Of a stretch of DNA of 64,000 nucleotides, positions 45,640-56,700 are shown one piece after another. The stretch lies in contig JBANDB010000009.1 in NCBI GenBank assembly GCA_037576215.1, positions 186,001-250,000 of the forward strand, read 5' to 3'. A program made the position numbers and the translations under genes. Every line of letters begins with the position of its first letter. The stretch's first letter is position 1. The stretch is from Armillaria gallica (lineage: Eukaryota > Basidiomycota > Agaricomycetes > Agaricales > Physalacriaceae). The notes beneath the pieces were generated by a model that saw only the letters and a program-made list of their open reading frames with translations, was not told where the DNA came from and did no database searches.

Positions 45640-48600
45640 TAGCATCTATAGATGAGGCCTCGAACGACAAAAATCGCGACGCCAAGACTCTAACGGAGAC
45701 CAGCTCCCGCAACACTGGACAAGCTGAGGACGACCACAAAGGCGACTCAGGATCTACGCCTAACGAAGCGACGGTCGTGATGGTGGGACCATCCACGATA
45801 ACGGGCGCGGTAGTCAATGAGCTATCGGCTCAGCGTTTGGCAAGTAACCTATTACAGGCGAAAGCGGACGGCAAGGCGACCACCAGATCGCCACCCATCA
45901 TAACGGCGAAGCACCAGTCGAGGCCTCCCGTAGAGGAGTTTCAAGCCGCAGTGACGAATGTTCGACCGGATGGGGCAGGAGAGCAGACAGCTACGTTCCC
46001 GCGTAAACGTCCTCTACCTGAAATTGCAGCTCCACGGAGTCCCTGCCGCGCAGGGAGTTTCGAGGGAATAGCCACGGCGAAACCTCCTCTGGTAAAAGAG
46101 ACTTGCACACGGGCTGCAGAGTATAAATCCCACGACGGGGCTCTGAAGACAGCAACGGAGACCAGCTCCCGCAACACTGGACTATTGGCCCTAACGAAGG
46201 CCGCACTAGAAGATACGAGGGACGCGAGGGTCTATTTGCTCTCCGCCCTGAAGACGACGACGGACACGACGGGGGTATTGCCCTCGGTCCCGAAGATGGA
46301 CGACCCGGAGTCGGGTAAGTGCCCCCGATCAGTTGCCAACGCCTATCGAGACGTAGGGCGACCCGACGAAGGGGGAACGCCGAATGAAACGAGGGTCCCG
46401 GTCATCACAGAGACGGGCCCGAAGGTACAAGGCGAAGGCGACCACTCGTCGACGATGAGAAGCGCAGGCAATCGTCGTCCAGCGGTGTCAGCCCAACCTG
46501 TTGTCTCTTCACGAGACGACGCCTTCGAGGAAAGCGCCTCCCGTTCCACGACCGACCAGAAAGCCGCAGGTTTGGAAGCTGCTAGCGCCCAGGCAGTGCA
46601 AAGGGGGCATCAGGTAGCTTTTATTGAAGTACCTGACGACGAGGACATTACCAGTTTCATGATGAACAAGAACGCTAAATTAACCCCTTTAGACTTAGAA
46701 AATGCGGTGACCTCACCGATGGTAGTCGCGCCCGTATGGGGCGACGCGAAGGTTGAAGAGGCCCCGCAACTGTCCCGAACCTATACAAAGGGACAGACTT
46801 ATAGAGAATGGTTCAAACCATTCGGAGCAGAATGGACTCTACGCGGCGTAGCACAAGCGCGGACGGAGTCCGAAGCAAAGGCAATTCTCAAAAACTGGAT
46901 TCACAAGACACGCACAGGGGAGGTCGTTGACTCAATGATCGAAGCAATGAGGGGGATGAAGCGAACTGATGCGCTCTGGTGGCTTCACGAGCTACAAGAG
47001 CCGAAACGACTTATCAGCGCACTAAGCAACAAAGGGAAAGACTTGGTGATCCCTGTCATTTTCGGGGCTCCAGGAACAATTCCCAGAGTTGCCACTACTG
47101 CGTTGGTAGACAGCGGATGCACCAGCAGCGCCATCAATCAAAAATTCGTTAAGCAACACAACATCCCGACCCGACCAACGGCCGCTCCAATCCCAGTCTA
47201 CAACGCCGACGGAACCAAGAATTCGGGAGGATCAATCACCGAATATGCCGAGATCGAACTCAAAATCGGGGATCATTCTGAACGAATAGATCTAGCCGTA
47301 ACAGATCTCGGTGATAAAGAGATCTTCCTCGGTCACGATTGGTTAGCCCGGCATAATCCAATCATCAATTGGAAAACTGGAGGATTAACGTTTGCACGAT
47401 GCGAATGCCGTAAAAACCCATTTACGCTACCTGATGCGGATCCCGACGACAAATGGGACGAGGAACTGGAACAAGGGGATACTATCCTAGCAGTAGATTT
47501 CACGCGGGCTATTCTCATACGCGCACATCACGCCAATGACTTAGCCGCCGCGGCCAACGCAGACAAAGAGACTAAAACGTTCGAAGAGATGGTCCCAGAA
47601 TGGTGTCGGGATTTCAACGATCTGTTCGACAAAGACAGCTTCGATGAACTTCCTGACCCAAAAACATGGGACCACGCCATCGAACTTACTCCAAATGCAA
47701 ACGCCAATCTAGACTGCAAGGTATACCCTTTGAACCGGAACGAACAGGCAGAGCTTGATAAGTTCTTAGACGAGAACCTCTCAAGTGGACGAATACGACC
47801 ATCCAAGTCCCCCATGGCTTCACCATTCTTCTTCGTTAAAAAGAAGGATGGTAAGCTACGACCAGTCCAGGATTATAGGAAGCTCAATGAGATGACGATT
47901 AAAAACCGTTACCCGCTCCCTCTAATCTCAGAACTGATGGACAAGTTGCGGGGGGCCAAGTATTTTTCCAAGCTCGACGTCCGATGGGGGTACAACAATG
48001 TGCGCATCAAAAGTGGCGACGAGTGGAAAGCCGCGTTTAGAACTAACCGCGGGTTGTTCGAACCAACGGTTATGTTCTTCGGGCTCACCAACTCGCCTGC
48101 CACCTTCCAATGGATGATGAATGATATTTTCAAAAATCTCATTGCATCAGGCGCCGTCACTGTCTACCTCGACGACATCCTGATCATGTCCAAAACCAAG
48201 GAAGAACATCGTCGCATCACACGCGAGGTCCTGAGACTCCTCCGAAAGAACAAACTATTCCTTAAAGCGGAAAAATGCGAGTTCGAAACCTTGGAAACGG
48301 AATACCTTGGAGTCATCATCAGTGAAGGGAGCATCCGCATGGACCCAGTCAAGATTGCGGGAATCGCAGAATGGCCTGTACCAATCAAAAAGGTGCAGCT
48401 CCAGTCGTTCTTAGGCTTTACCAATTTCTACAGACGTTTCATCAAAGGGTACAGCAAGGTCGTTAAACCAATGACCCAGCTGACAGGAAACGATCCATGG
48501 AAATGGGGAAAAGCGCAACAGGACGCGTTTGAAGAATTAAAACGCCTATTAGCCGAAGAGGTGGTACTGGCAATACCCACAGAGGAAGGAAAATTCCGCG

Positions 48601-50666
48601 TGGAGGCGGACTCAAGTGAGGGAGCGATAGGTGCGGTATTGACGCAGGAGCAGGATGGAAAATGGCGCCCGGTCGCATTTTTATCCAAATCCCTCACCAC
48701 GACAGAACGAAATTACGAAATTTACGACAAAGAACTGCTCGCGATAATGATCGCGCTCGACGAGTGGAGGCACTACCTGATGGGCGCAGCTCAGGACTTC
48801 GAAATATGGACGGACCACCAAAACCTCCAGTATTTCCGAAAACCTCAGAAACTCAACCGGCGACAAGCGCGGTGGGTAACTGAGCTGGCCGAATATCACT
48901 TCACGCTTCACCACAAATCTGGAATCGCAAACAAGAAAGCCGACTTACTTAGTCGCAGAGCAGATCACGAGCAAGGAAAGGAGGACAACGACGAGGTCAT
49001 CGTCCTCAAACCCGAGCACTTCCGGGCCCTAGTCATGCCCACTATCGAGGAAACCCATTCCAAGATAAAGCAAGCCACGCTCGACCACCGCCAGTGGGAC
49101 AAGAACATTGCGACCTCCCTAAACCACGACCGAGGACTGAAAATGAATGACGGGTTAATCTATTACGATTCCCGCATTTACGTTCCTTCCAACCACGCGT
49201 TACGAGGCGAGATTGTCTCGCAAGTTCATGACCACATCACGGCGGGACACCCCGGCATAGAAAAGACTAAAGAACTCGTCTTACGGGAATATTGGTGGCC
49301 CAGAATGAAAAGAGACATAGAGGACTATGTCCGCGGTTGCGAAACCTGCCAACGAACGAAATCAAGCACTCAAGCAAAAGCAGCACCGCTACATCCCAAC
49401 ACAATACCTTCCCGACCCTGGACACATATCTCTGTGGACATGGTAACTGGTTTACCAAAGAGCCAAGGCTTCGACGCGATCCTAATGATCGTCGATCGCT
49501 TCTCTAAGGAAATCATACCAGTCGCATGCACTACGGAGATGTCATCGGAAGGGTGGGCCAAAATCCTACGAGACCAAGTTTACGCCAAACATGGGATGCC
49601 CCAGGTCGTCATCAGCGACCGAGGCACTGTGTTTGTATCCAAGTTCATGAAAGACCTTTATGACTTGCTTCATATCAAGGCAAACGCATCCACCGCCTAC
49701 CACCCACAAACTGACGGACAGACTGAACGAGTGAATCAGGAGGTTGAAAAATACCTCCGGATCTTCGTCAATCACCGCCAGAATGACTGGGTGGAATGGC
49801 TCTCTCTCGCGGCTTTCGCTCACAACAACCGCACCCACTCCGCAACGGGTAAAAGTCCCTTCGAGGTTACCCATGGCTATATCGTCGAGGTCCTCCCTGG
49901 TGCCGTACGACCCCAAGCACCCTTCAGAACACCGGCCTCAAACACTTTCGTTTCAGATATGCAGAAAATTCACGCCGAGGCAAAGCAAGCCCTCGAAAAA
50001 GCCGCCGACCAGATGAAAGCCCAATACGACAAAAAGAAAAGACCTGCAGTTGATTACTCGGTGGGAGACGAAGTGTGGCTCGATACGAGCAATCTGGCAC
50101 TCCCACGTCCGAAGAAAAAACTTGCAGACAAAAAAACGGGCCCCTTCCGCATCATCGCCAAAATCGGAGCTTCGGCATATAAATTAAAACTCCCCATAGG
50201 CTGGCGAATCCATCCAGTATTCAACGAATCACTCCTAACACCCTATACGCCACCCGCATTCCCTAACCAGGAACAGCCGCCTCCGCCACCACCCGATCTT
50301 ATCGACGGGGAGGAGCACTATGAAATCGAGCAAGTTCTCGAGCATAGAGACCGGAAGGTCCGAGGAAAGGCTGGCGAACCGTGGCGCTGGACTACAGACT
50401 ACTTCGTGAAATGGAAAGGATATGGACCCGAATCCAACAGCTGGGTGAAGGAAAACGACATGGATGCCGACGAACTAGTCGACAAATACCGCGCAGAAAA
50501 AGTGAACCGCACCAGACAAGAGACAGGAGATTGGCAGTCTTATACAGACCCATTCACTGGTCAAAAGATCTGGTACAACCAAGCACGCGACTGGGATTGG
50601 TTTGGTGGCAACGACGACCCCTCGACAAGCTCGAAATCGCCGTACGAAGCAACAGAAATCCCATAA
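45471..50666 (+). CDS. pol: Pol of element C: protease, RT, RNase H, integrase, chromodomain (1,731 codons)
   Basis: The frame opens after TGA 45468 with no ATG, so Pol must come as a Gag fusion. Residues, counted from 45471: a repetitive linker (1-450), a conserved helical block (REWFKPFGAEWTLRG) near 450, protease DSG with Asp 547, RT with YLDD 899-902, RNase H from Asp 1047 (DSSEGAIG), the integrase zinc region (HDHITAGHPG, CETCQ) from 1253, integrase Asp 1323, Asp 1383 and Glu 1419 (DD35E spacing), a chromodomain at about 1614-1680 with aromatic cage candidates (HYEIEQVL, VKWKGYG, NSWV), then a Trp-rich tail. The -1 frame from the end of gag is open only to TAG 45640-45642 and is the one homologous to the start of pol in copy A; a further frame change within 45471-45639 is needed to reach this frame. 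The enzyme core looks intact. Confidence 0.93.
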   Translation: MYLYFACSIKRAFEYTRDFATRPETKPESTKGHGSHRAIGSISPNEANKAKCNTVDLASIDEASNDKNRDAKTLTETSSRNTGQAEDDHKGDSGSTPNEATVVMVGPSTITGAVVNELSAQRLASNLLQAKADGKATTRSPPIITAKHQSRPPVEEFQAAVTNVRPDGAGEQTATFPRKRPLPEIAAPRSPCRAGSFEGIATAKPPLVKETCTRAAEYKSHDGALKTATETSSRNTGLLALTKAALEDTRDARVYLLSALKTTTDTTGVLPSVPKMDDPESGKCPRSVANAYRDVGRPDEGGTPNETRVPVITETGPKVQGEGDHSSTMRSAGNRRPAVSAQPVVSSRDDAFEESASRSTTDQKAAGLEAASAQAVQRGHQVAFIEVPDDEDITSFMMNKNAKLTPLDLENAVTSPMVVAPVWGDAKVEEAPQLSRTYTKGQTYREWFKPFGAEWTLRGVAQARTESEAKAILKNWIHKTRTGEVVDSMIEAMRGMKRTDALWWLHELQEPKRLISALSNKGKDLVIPVIFGAPGTIPRVATTALVDSGCTSSAINQKFVKQHNIPTRPTAAPIPVYNADGTKNSGGSITEYAEIELKIGDHSERIDLAVTDLGDKEIFLGHDWLARHNPIINWKTGGLTFARCECRKNPFTLPDADPDDKWDEELEQGDTILAVDFTRAILIRAHHANDLAAAANADKETKTFEEMVPEWCRDFNDLFDKDSFDELPDPKTWDHAIELTPNANANLDCKVYPLNRNEQAELDKFLDENLSSGRIRPSKSPMASPFFFVKKKDGKLRPVQDYRKLNEMTIKNRYPLPLISELMDKLRGAKYFSKLDVRWGYNNVRIKSGDEWKAAFRTNRGLFEPTVMFFGLTNSPATFQWMMNDIFKNLIASGAVTVYLDDILIMSKTKEEHRRITREVLRLLRKNKLFLKAEKCEFETLETEYLGVIISEGSIRMDPVKIAGIAEWPVPIKKVQLQSFLGFTNFYRRFIKGYSKVVKPMTQLTGNDPWKWGKAQQDAFEELKRLLAEEVVLAIPTEEGKFRVEADSSEGAIGAVLTQEQDGKWRPVAFLSKSLTTTERNYEIYDKELLAIMIALDEWRHYLMGAAQDFEIWTDHQNLQYFRKPQKLNRRQARWVTELAEYHFTLHHKSGIANKKADLLSRRADHEQGKEDNDEVIVLKPEHFRALVMPTIEETHSKIKQATLDHRQWDKNIATSLNHDRGLKMNDGLIYYDSRIYVPSNHALRGEIVSQVHDHITAGHPGIEKTKELVLREYWWPRMKRDIEDYVRGCETCQRTKSSTQAKAAPLHPNTIPSRPWTHISVDMVTGLPKSQGFDAILMIVDRFSKEIIPVACTTEMSSEGWAKILRDQVYAKHGMPQVVISDRGTVFVSKFMKDLYDLLHIKANASTAYHPQTDGQTERVNQEVEKYLRIFVNHRQNDWVEWLSLAAFAHNNRTHSATGKSPFEVTHGYIVEVLPGAVRPQAPFRTPASNTFVSDMQKIHAEAKQALEKAADQMKAQYDKKKRPAVDYSVGDEVWLDTSNLALPRPKKKLADKKTGPFRIIAKIGASAYKLKLPIGWRIHPVFNESLLTPYTPPAFPNQEQPPPPPPDLIDGEEHYEIEQVLEHRDRKVRGKAGEPWRWTTDYFVKWKGYGPESNSWVKENDMDADELVDKYRAEKVNRTRQETGDWQSYTDPFTGQKIWYNQARDWDWFGGNDDPSTSSKSPYEATEIP

Positions 50667-51210
50667 ACAAACAAGCAGTCGAAATGTGCCCTATAACGGG
50701 GGATAGCAACGGACCCTCACTCACGAACTCTTACGACAATAGATGCATCCACACTCATGACCTTCACGAATACTAACGCGCCACCACAAAAATCTGTCTA
50801 CCGCGCATATGGATCCCTTCTTGATCCCTCTCATTGCTGTCATACGAAAAGTCCCCCATGCCTGGAAGGCGAACAAGGCCCCCAGGACAAGCTGCAGCGC
50901 GTATGGCATCGCTCGTAAAACGCTAGATGTTTTACGAGATCGACAATGATAAAATCAAGACGGAACGCCGATCCATCGACAGACGCACATAATCAGGCCT
51001 GCTCAACGAGGCATACGGGTCTAGTCTACCACTCGCGTCACCATCATATGGAAAATCCCCTCCTCCTCTGGGCGAACAAGGCCTTTGGAGCAAGCTGCAG
51101 CCCATATGACATTTCTTCGAAAACTCTGCTCAAGGGCATGAGATCTCTAGGGACGGCATGACGATGACGCAGACGGAACGCCGATGTACTGGCAGTTGGG
51201 ACACCTGCCC
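50667..51210 (+). repeat. 3' untranslated region of element C with a diverged tandem repeat
   Basis: Two units of about 210 bp share gcgaacaaggcc, caagctgcag and agacggaacgccgat (near 50868-50978 and 51072-51188). No protein frame was seen. The region lies between pol and the polypurine tract. Confidence 0.6.
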
Positions 51211-51224
51211 TAAGGGGGGGGTAA
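51211..51224 (+). promoter_or_regulatory. polypurine tract of element C
   Basis: TAAGGGGGGGGTAA directly precedes the 3' LTR and would prime plus-strand DNA synthesis. Confidence 0.85.
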
Positions 51225-51743
51225 TGTTACGATTTATTCGTTTTTTCCGCATCTTATCTTATCTTTGACAGATAAGATAAGATGACTCACCATGTTCCTA
51301 GATCCGCGACTCCCGGGGAGTCTTCATAAATCTTCACATCGCTAACACGTCACACTCGGTCGACATGTACGCAACACGTACTCCACACGTCACATTCGAC
51401 CAACGCGCATGCGACACGTACTCAAGACGACTTAGCACGCCTTGAGCACATCTTATTTCTCGGCTATCGTGTACTTGGCTTATTCACTTTCTAACACGAT
51501 AGCCTCATCCTAGTACCTTTTACGGACCCTGACTTTAGTATATAAGTAGTTTACTCAAAGCCTGTATTTCCCTAGCTTTGAGCTAAAGTTTATTCATACC
51601 GAATACTCTCCCCATTCCCCACTACGCTGGAAAGCTCCTAAAGTGAGTCTTGGGCATCAGTCATCTAAAAGGGCTAGACGGTGACTGTACGAACGCGATA
51701 CAGCCGATCTAATTCACCTTTTGATTGGAGTTCGGGTCTTACA
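51225..51743 (+). repeat. 3' LTR of element C, 519 bp
   Basis: Same length as the 5' LTR, and I found no difference reading them side by side. Confidence 0.97.
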
Positions 51744-51893
51744 AGGATACCAGGTGTTGTTGGGTTGATGGTGGCATCGTCGAGGATATAACCCGTATTT
51801 GTGTAAAGTTGCCAATACTACTGCTACTGTGAATAGAGCAGTGCCAATGTCAAAGAACACAGCGAGTATGAAGATTTCGATTGGCATCAACAT
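51744..51893 (-). pseudogene. ORF0 of copy B, N-terminal part (split by element C)
   Basis: ATG 51893 (MLMPIEIFILAVFFDIG) starts a hydrophobic segment followed by a basic stretch (YGLYPRRCHH). The frame runs into the insertion point of element C and continues at 42441-42233. The Trp codon TGG here is TGA in copy A. Confidence 0.55.
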
Positions 51894-51922
51894 GTAGGCT
51901 TCGGTTAAGGAGCAAAAGGGGT

Positions 51923-51934
51923 AGCTTCGAACTA
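51923..51934 (-). promoter_or_regulatory. self-priming primer-binding site of copy B
   Basis: On the plus strand this reads AGCTTCGAACTA, and the LTR contains its reverse complement TAGTTCGAAGCT at 52081-52092. In element sense the LTR copy lies 33 nt after a TATA-like TATTTAAG, the same layout as element C. Confidence 0.65.
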
Positions 51935-51936
51935 AT

Positions 51937-52326
51937 TATTAGACCCAAACCCCTAACTAGAGTAAGTGACAGCTGTCTCACATTCAGGCAGTCACCATCA
52001 AGTCTCTAACCGATAGGAGATAAGGCTAACTCTTAGCTTTCAGTGACAAATAATAAGATAAGTTTGGTGTGGATTAAAGATAGTTCGAAGCTGGGGAATA
52101 CACAGTGAGAACTACTACTTAAATACTAAAAGTGAGGGTCTAAGAAAAGCCATTCAAGAAGGATAGAACTCAAGCATGCAATATCAAAGTGGTATCATGT
52201 GAGCGATAACATGGGAACTGGATGATAGTATGAGAACATTGAGTGAGTACTCGGTTATGCACTGGATGAAACGGCCTGGAATGGTGAATTAGGTAAGTAA
52301 AAGGAAAAAGTGAATAAATCATAACA
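51937..52326 (-). repeat. 5' LTR of copy B, 390 bp
   Basis: Pairs with 33023-33414. Compared with that copy, CpG sites read as TpG or CpA (for example gacggc to gacagc, tcgcgttc to tcacattc). Confidence 0.93.
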
Positions 52327-52331
52327 TATTC

Positions 52332-53555
52332 TTATGAAGGACCCAAATTGGAGTGCTCGTTATTTCCTCATCCATTGGTATTTTGTCAAAGCTGTCATTG
52401 GGTGCCTGGCTTCTGGGGCATAGGCTTGTACAACATCATGGAATGGATAGCCCACAAAATCGAGGACAGTTACTGTCATTTGCGCACAGCAAAGTAATGA
52501 GTTAAATTCTTTAAAGGCAGCTCAAAAGGAAAAAGGGCTCCAGCCTTCATATGGAACAATGATATCAGGGAAGAGGGACATTGACTGGCTTGGGAGGCCT
52601 ACAGAGAGAGGTGGAACCAAAAATCTCTTGCAGCAGTCAACACAATCATCCAGGCTTGAAGGAGAGGGGAGATTGTAATGGACATTTATTGTGTTAGCTA
52701 AATTTGAACCTCATTATCTCTTCTTACAGCTCAATGACTCATTATACTTTTGTAAATAGCTGAATTACTGTACTACAATTACTCATGCCTTCACTCATAT
52801 TTAAATTTGGTACTATCTCTGAATAGAACAACTTACTTATCTTCTCCACTGCCACATCGCTCCCTCATAAACTCTGTGATCTAGGAATTGTACAAGCAAG
52901 TGCATAGGTTAGAGACTTGTAAATTTGTACCACCGCATACCTCAACCCATGTTTGTCAGTTTATTTAACTCACTCACCCTGCTTGAGTAAGGAGTGTTTG
53001 CAGCCCCTTACACCATCTCTTGCCTCCTGAGAGCGCTACCCAACCACTACTCTCCATTAGAGATGACCTGGCAGAAACATAAGAGAACAACATGAAAATG
53101 CTACCAGCAAAAAGGATTCAAGCTGTGTGGACTATGGCTGAAGCCTTTGTGATGATGAGAAGCAAAGCAAAGAGTCCCAACACTGGGGGAGGATGGTATA
53201 GAGAAAGGAAGTGCCATCTTGACTAGGTCTTTTTATGTTTGACAGCTCTATAATCAAAGCTCCTCTCTCAGTTTTTTCAGTTCTACAGCACTGCTCCCCT
53301 AGATCCAAACATTATCTAAAGAAATCATTCAAAGTCCACCTTGAGTAGCTCCTCTAATGACTATATATTATTTTGGACCCTTCACCACTTCTGATAATAA
53401 GTATACTGGGGTCAGCCCACAATATCATGTCAATATATCAGCACAATTCATGCAACTGGAGTGCTACATTGGTTAGTGGAAGTGATGTTTACTAATATGT
53501 CTGTAGATATTTTGACTTTGCCTTCAGCATCTATTGCAGCATCTTTCTAACTGGA
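52332..53555. other. degenerate sequence between copy B and the Helitron
   Basis: When copy B is removed, one frame reads across the empty site (ISNYWSPI, then LMKDPNWSARYFLIHWYF), so B landed in older decayed coding sequence. The family is not recognised; stops are frequent further on. Confidence 0.4.
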
Positions 53556-53670
53556 CAAACCTATGCCCCATGTCTTCGTCACAATTGCCGGACCTGAGGT
53601 ACGAGGGTCCTGGTGACCTGACTCAACATGGGACTTTGGCTTGTTGGGGCCTGCCCCAAACCCGGCTTAT
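53556..53670 (-). repeat. Helitron 3'-terminal hairpin block (helicase-bearing copy)
   Basis: Starts about 40 bp past the helicase stop codon. Arms: CCCATGT with ACATGGG, GGACC with GGTCC plus a bulged T, and TTGGGGC-CT-GCCCCAA-type hairpin. Several paired positions differ from the 24-kb copy yet still pair. Confidence 0.7.
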
Positions 53671-53711
53671 TACTTAGGAGTGTCAGTTATTAGTTTAGAA
53701 AGAAATATGTA

Positions 53712-56700
53712 TTATGAAGGTAATAGAGCCTCAGGATATACAATATTCAAAGTGTCTGTATACTTTTCTGTATCTGGAAAGAGAACTCGAATCCATTGTC
53801 CAAAAGTGCAATGGCTAAGTGCTACATAGAGTTGTCCATGTGAAAACACTGGAGTATGCAAATCCAATCCAACATAGGTAACTGACTGGCCTTGAGACTT
53901 ATTGATTGTCATTGCAAAAGCTAGCCTGACTGGAAATTGGCAACATGAAAATGTGATAGGGAGCTCAGCTATATCAGCATTGATTGTGATACATGGGATG
54001 AAGATGGTCTTGCCTGCATTGTTGCCACTGAGAAGAAGATGATATTCCAATACATGAGGACAAAGGCATGTGAGAATCATTTGTGTCCCATTGCATAGGC
54101 CATTTGCTGGATCCAGATTGCATAGGAGCATGAGAGGGCATCCAATCTTGAGAGCCAGCTTTGCATGTGGTAAACCGGAGGCATTGAAATTCTGAAGAAA
54201 TTCAACTGGATAGAGAGTAGCAGCATCATCCAATTCATCCTCTATCATCTTATCAGTACTCCAATATACTGTCTCCTGTCCTGGGAACATCTCCAGAACC
54301 TGCTGATTGACTTCATCAACATCATCATTGTGTCCAAAGAGAATTGTTCTTTCTAAAAAGAAGTGATCTTGAAAATTGCCAGCTGTGATATTTGGATAAA
54401 TATATCTGATGAGCCCAGAAAGTGAAGAGTCTGCAAGGTGCATGGAAGCAGGAAGAGAGATGGTTTGATCTTCAGTGAGTCCTTCACCTGCACCAACTGT
54501 AAGCAGCCAATGTGCAAACTCTACATTTTCAGGAGTCTGATCCAGGCGCATGTTTTTCTTCAAATGGATGACTTCAATGTGAGGCTATAAAGGTGAACAG
54601 TGAAATGAAGCTGCAACAATCTGCTCCCATGATCCTTGTGAAACAACTGGCAATGTCTGACGAAAGTCTCCTAAAATAAATAGTCAGAAATGATGATCTA
54701 TAGTGGCTTAAAATAAATACACATACCACCAAAAAGAACTGTTTTTCCACCAAAAGGAGCATCCTTATTGCAGATATCACAAAGAGTACGATCAACAGTC
54801 TCAATATCATGCTGGTTCTGCCTCATCCCAAATGATGAGAGAAGTTCAACAAAGAAGTTTGACCAGATGAGTCCCTCTGCAAATGTTGCATGTTGTATCA
54901 TCACATGAGGGAATTGGAATTTTGAAGATGCTGTGGCTTGTATGCCCTCCAACTAAGAGAATTGCTGATATACCAGAGGAGGCACAGGTCAATACAATCT
55001 GTCCTTGAGCACGAACAGCAGCTGCAATAGTATTGCATACAAAAGTCTTTTCACCACCTCCAGCTCTATGCAGAAATACCAATTTCCCTCGTTCATTCAT
55101 AGCAGAGTCAACCACAATATTGTAAGCAGTCATTTGCTCTTCATTGAATGTTTGAAGGTTGTTAGCAACTAATTGCTGCAGAGATGGTATATCATAGGCC
55201 AGCTGTGCAGCCAGAAGAGGATTATCCTTATAAGCAGCCCAGTCCATGGTAGAGGCTGGCATCTGGGTCCACTCAGAGAGACAACAACCATGAGATTGAA
55301 GGAGTTTATTAATAAGATGAAGACCAAAATCATAGAGCTGAGCATCTGTCAGATTTGGAACATCACATTGGCAGAGCTTGTGTGCCAGATCATCACAAAT
55401 GTTCTCCTTGAACTCCTCCCACAGCTCATCTGGCTTTGCTGGCTGGCAGAAGAGAAGGAGGGTCACAAATAATGATCACAACTGTGCTCCTGACTGCATA
55501 ATTGCAGCCTCCTCTAAGCATTGCCTCCATTCATTATCATTTTCCAGCAAACCTATGGCTATGCATGCCTCCTTGAAGGTAGCACACTCCACATTATTGA
55601 CAGTGTGTAGATGTTGGAAAGATTGAGTGCCAGCAACAGCTGTCAAAAGAAGCCGCAGATAGAACTGCTCCTCAGATGAGAGGGCAGCCTGATACATTCA
55701 GCCAATAGTACCACCAATAGTTGTGTGTCTTTGGCATGTCTTCCAGCATTTCTTGTTCTTGTTCCAGGTATAGTGGGCAGGAATATCTTGATATAGATAC
55801 CGACGTGCACTGGGATCTTTTTTGTTGAGATCAAACCATTGTAACAGAGTTGTTGTCTTTGCCTCAGCTGCTGCTAAGATCTCTTCTGGACTGTTGGTCT
55901 CATCATATGTGATGAGATGTTCATCAGGAAGATGGACCTGCAGATGCACAACATTTGGCTCCTCCTGATGTAGCCAGAAAGAAAAGATTCTCCAGCATGA
56001 CTCAATAGCAGAGATGTAATGTGCATCCAGAAACTCTTTGATCTCATCATGATCCCAAACCTCCAATGTAGTCCTATCGTGGCCCTTGTAGATGTATTTG
56101 TGGATATATTTTATGGCATTAACAGACACACAGACCTCCACATTGATGTGACAATTGTATCATACACTGAGATAGGGATTATATGGGACAATATCACAGT
56201 TGGTATAGATGGTTCGGGTTTCATTATGCATCTTGACATACTCGCAACCATTGTTGGGGTGTGCCAGATTAGGATATCCATCAGTGGTGAATTCTGTCTG
56301 CTCATTGAACTCCTTTGGAAAATTCTTTGTACAGCGACCATCAGGCCCCTTGCAGCAATGATCACAGGGACCATGAACCATGCATTTTGTAACCACCTCA
56401 TGAAGAATTGGATGTGTTTCAGGATCAGGTATCTGAGCACATGAGAATGAATCAGCATCAGCAGGTGAGTGAATCTTGTCTTCTGGATCCAGAAAAATCA
56501 GAAGATGCATATGAGGGAGTCCATGCTTCTGAAATTCAATAGTATGCACAACAGCCCTGACTTTGCTAAATATTCCACCCTTTTTGATTTCCTGCAGTAA
56601 GGCCTCCTTCTTCAACTGAAAGACCCTGGCCACAATATCTGGTCGATCCTCCACTTTCTGATCAGGTCCATCTGTGCACTTCAGAGCCTCAATGATTTCT

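Larger units (their letters stand above)
42442..51743 (+). mobile_element. young, full-length Ty3/gypsy chromovirus (element C), 9,302 bp
   Basis: Two 519-bp LTRs (42442-42960 and 51225-51743) begin TGTTACGA and end GGTCTTACA and read as identical. The target duplication aggat (42437-42441 and 51744-51748) is perfect. Inside are a self-priming site, ORF0, gag, pol with protease-RT-RNase H-integrase-chromodomain, a repeated 3' region and a polypurine tract. Codon use is rich in CpG, unlike copies A and B. It is inserted on the plus strand in minus-strand copy B. It belongs to a different but related family: Gag, Pol and the overall plan align, the LTRs do not except at the ends. Confidence 0.97.
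33023..52326 (-). mobile_element. Ty3/gypsy LTR retrotransposon copy B with two nested insertions
   Basis: LTRs lie at 33023-33414 (3', 392 bp) and 51937-52326 (5', 390 bp). The target duplication tattc is perfect (33018-33022 and 52327-52331). Reading on the minus strand gives ORF0, gag and pol, all with decay except ORF0. Element C (42442-51743) is inserted inside ORF0 just upstream of the Gag ATG, and a 1,661-bp unclassified insertion (37897-39557) interrupts the N-terminal part of pol. Without these the element is about 8.3 kb. The two LTRs differ at many CpG sites, so B is much older than C. Confidence 0.93.
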
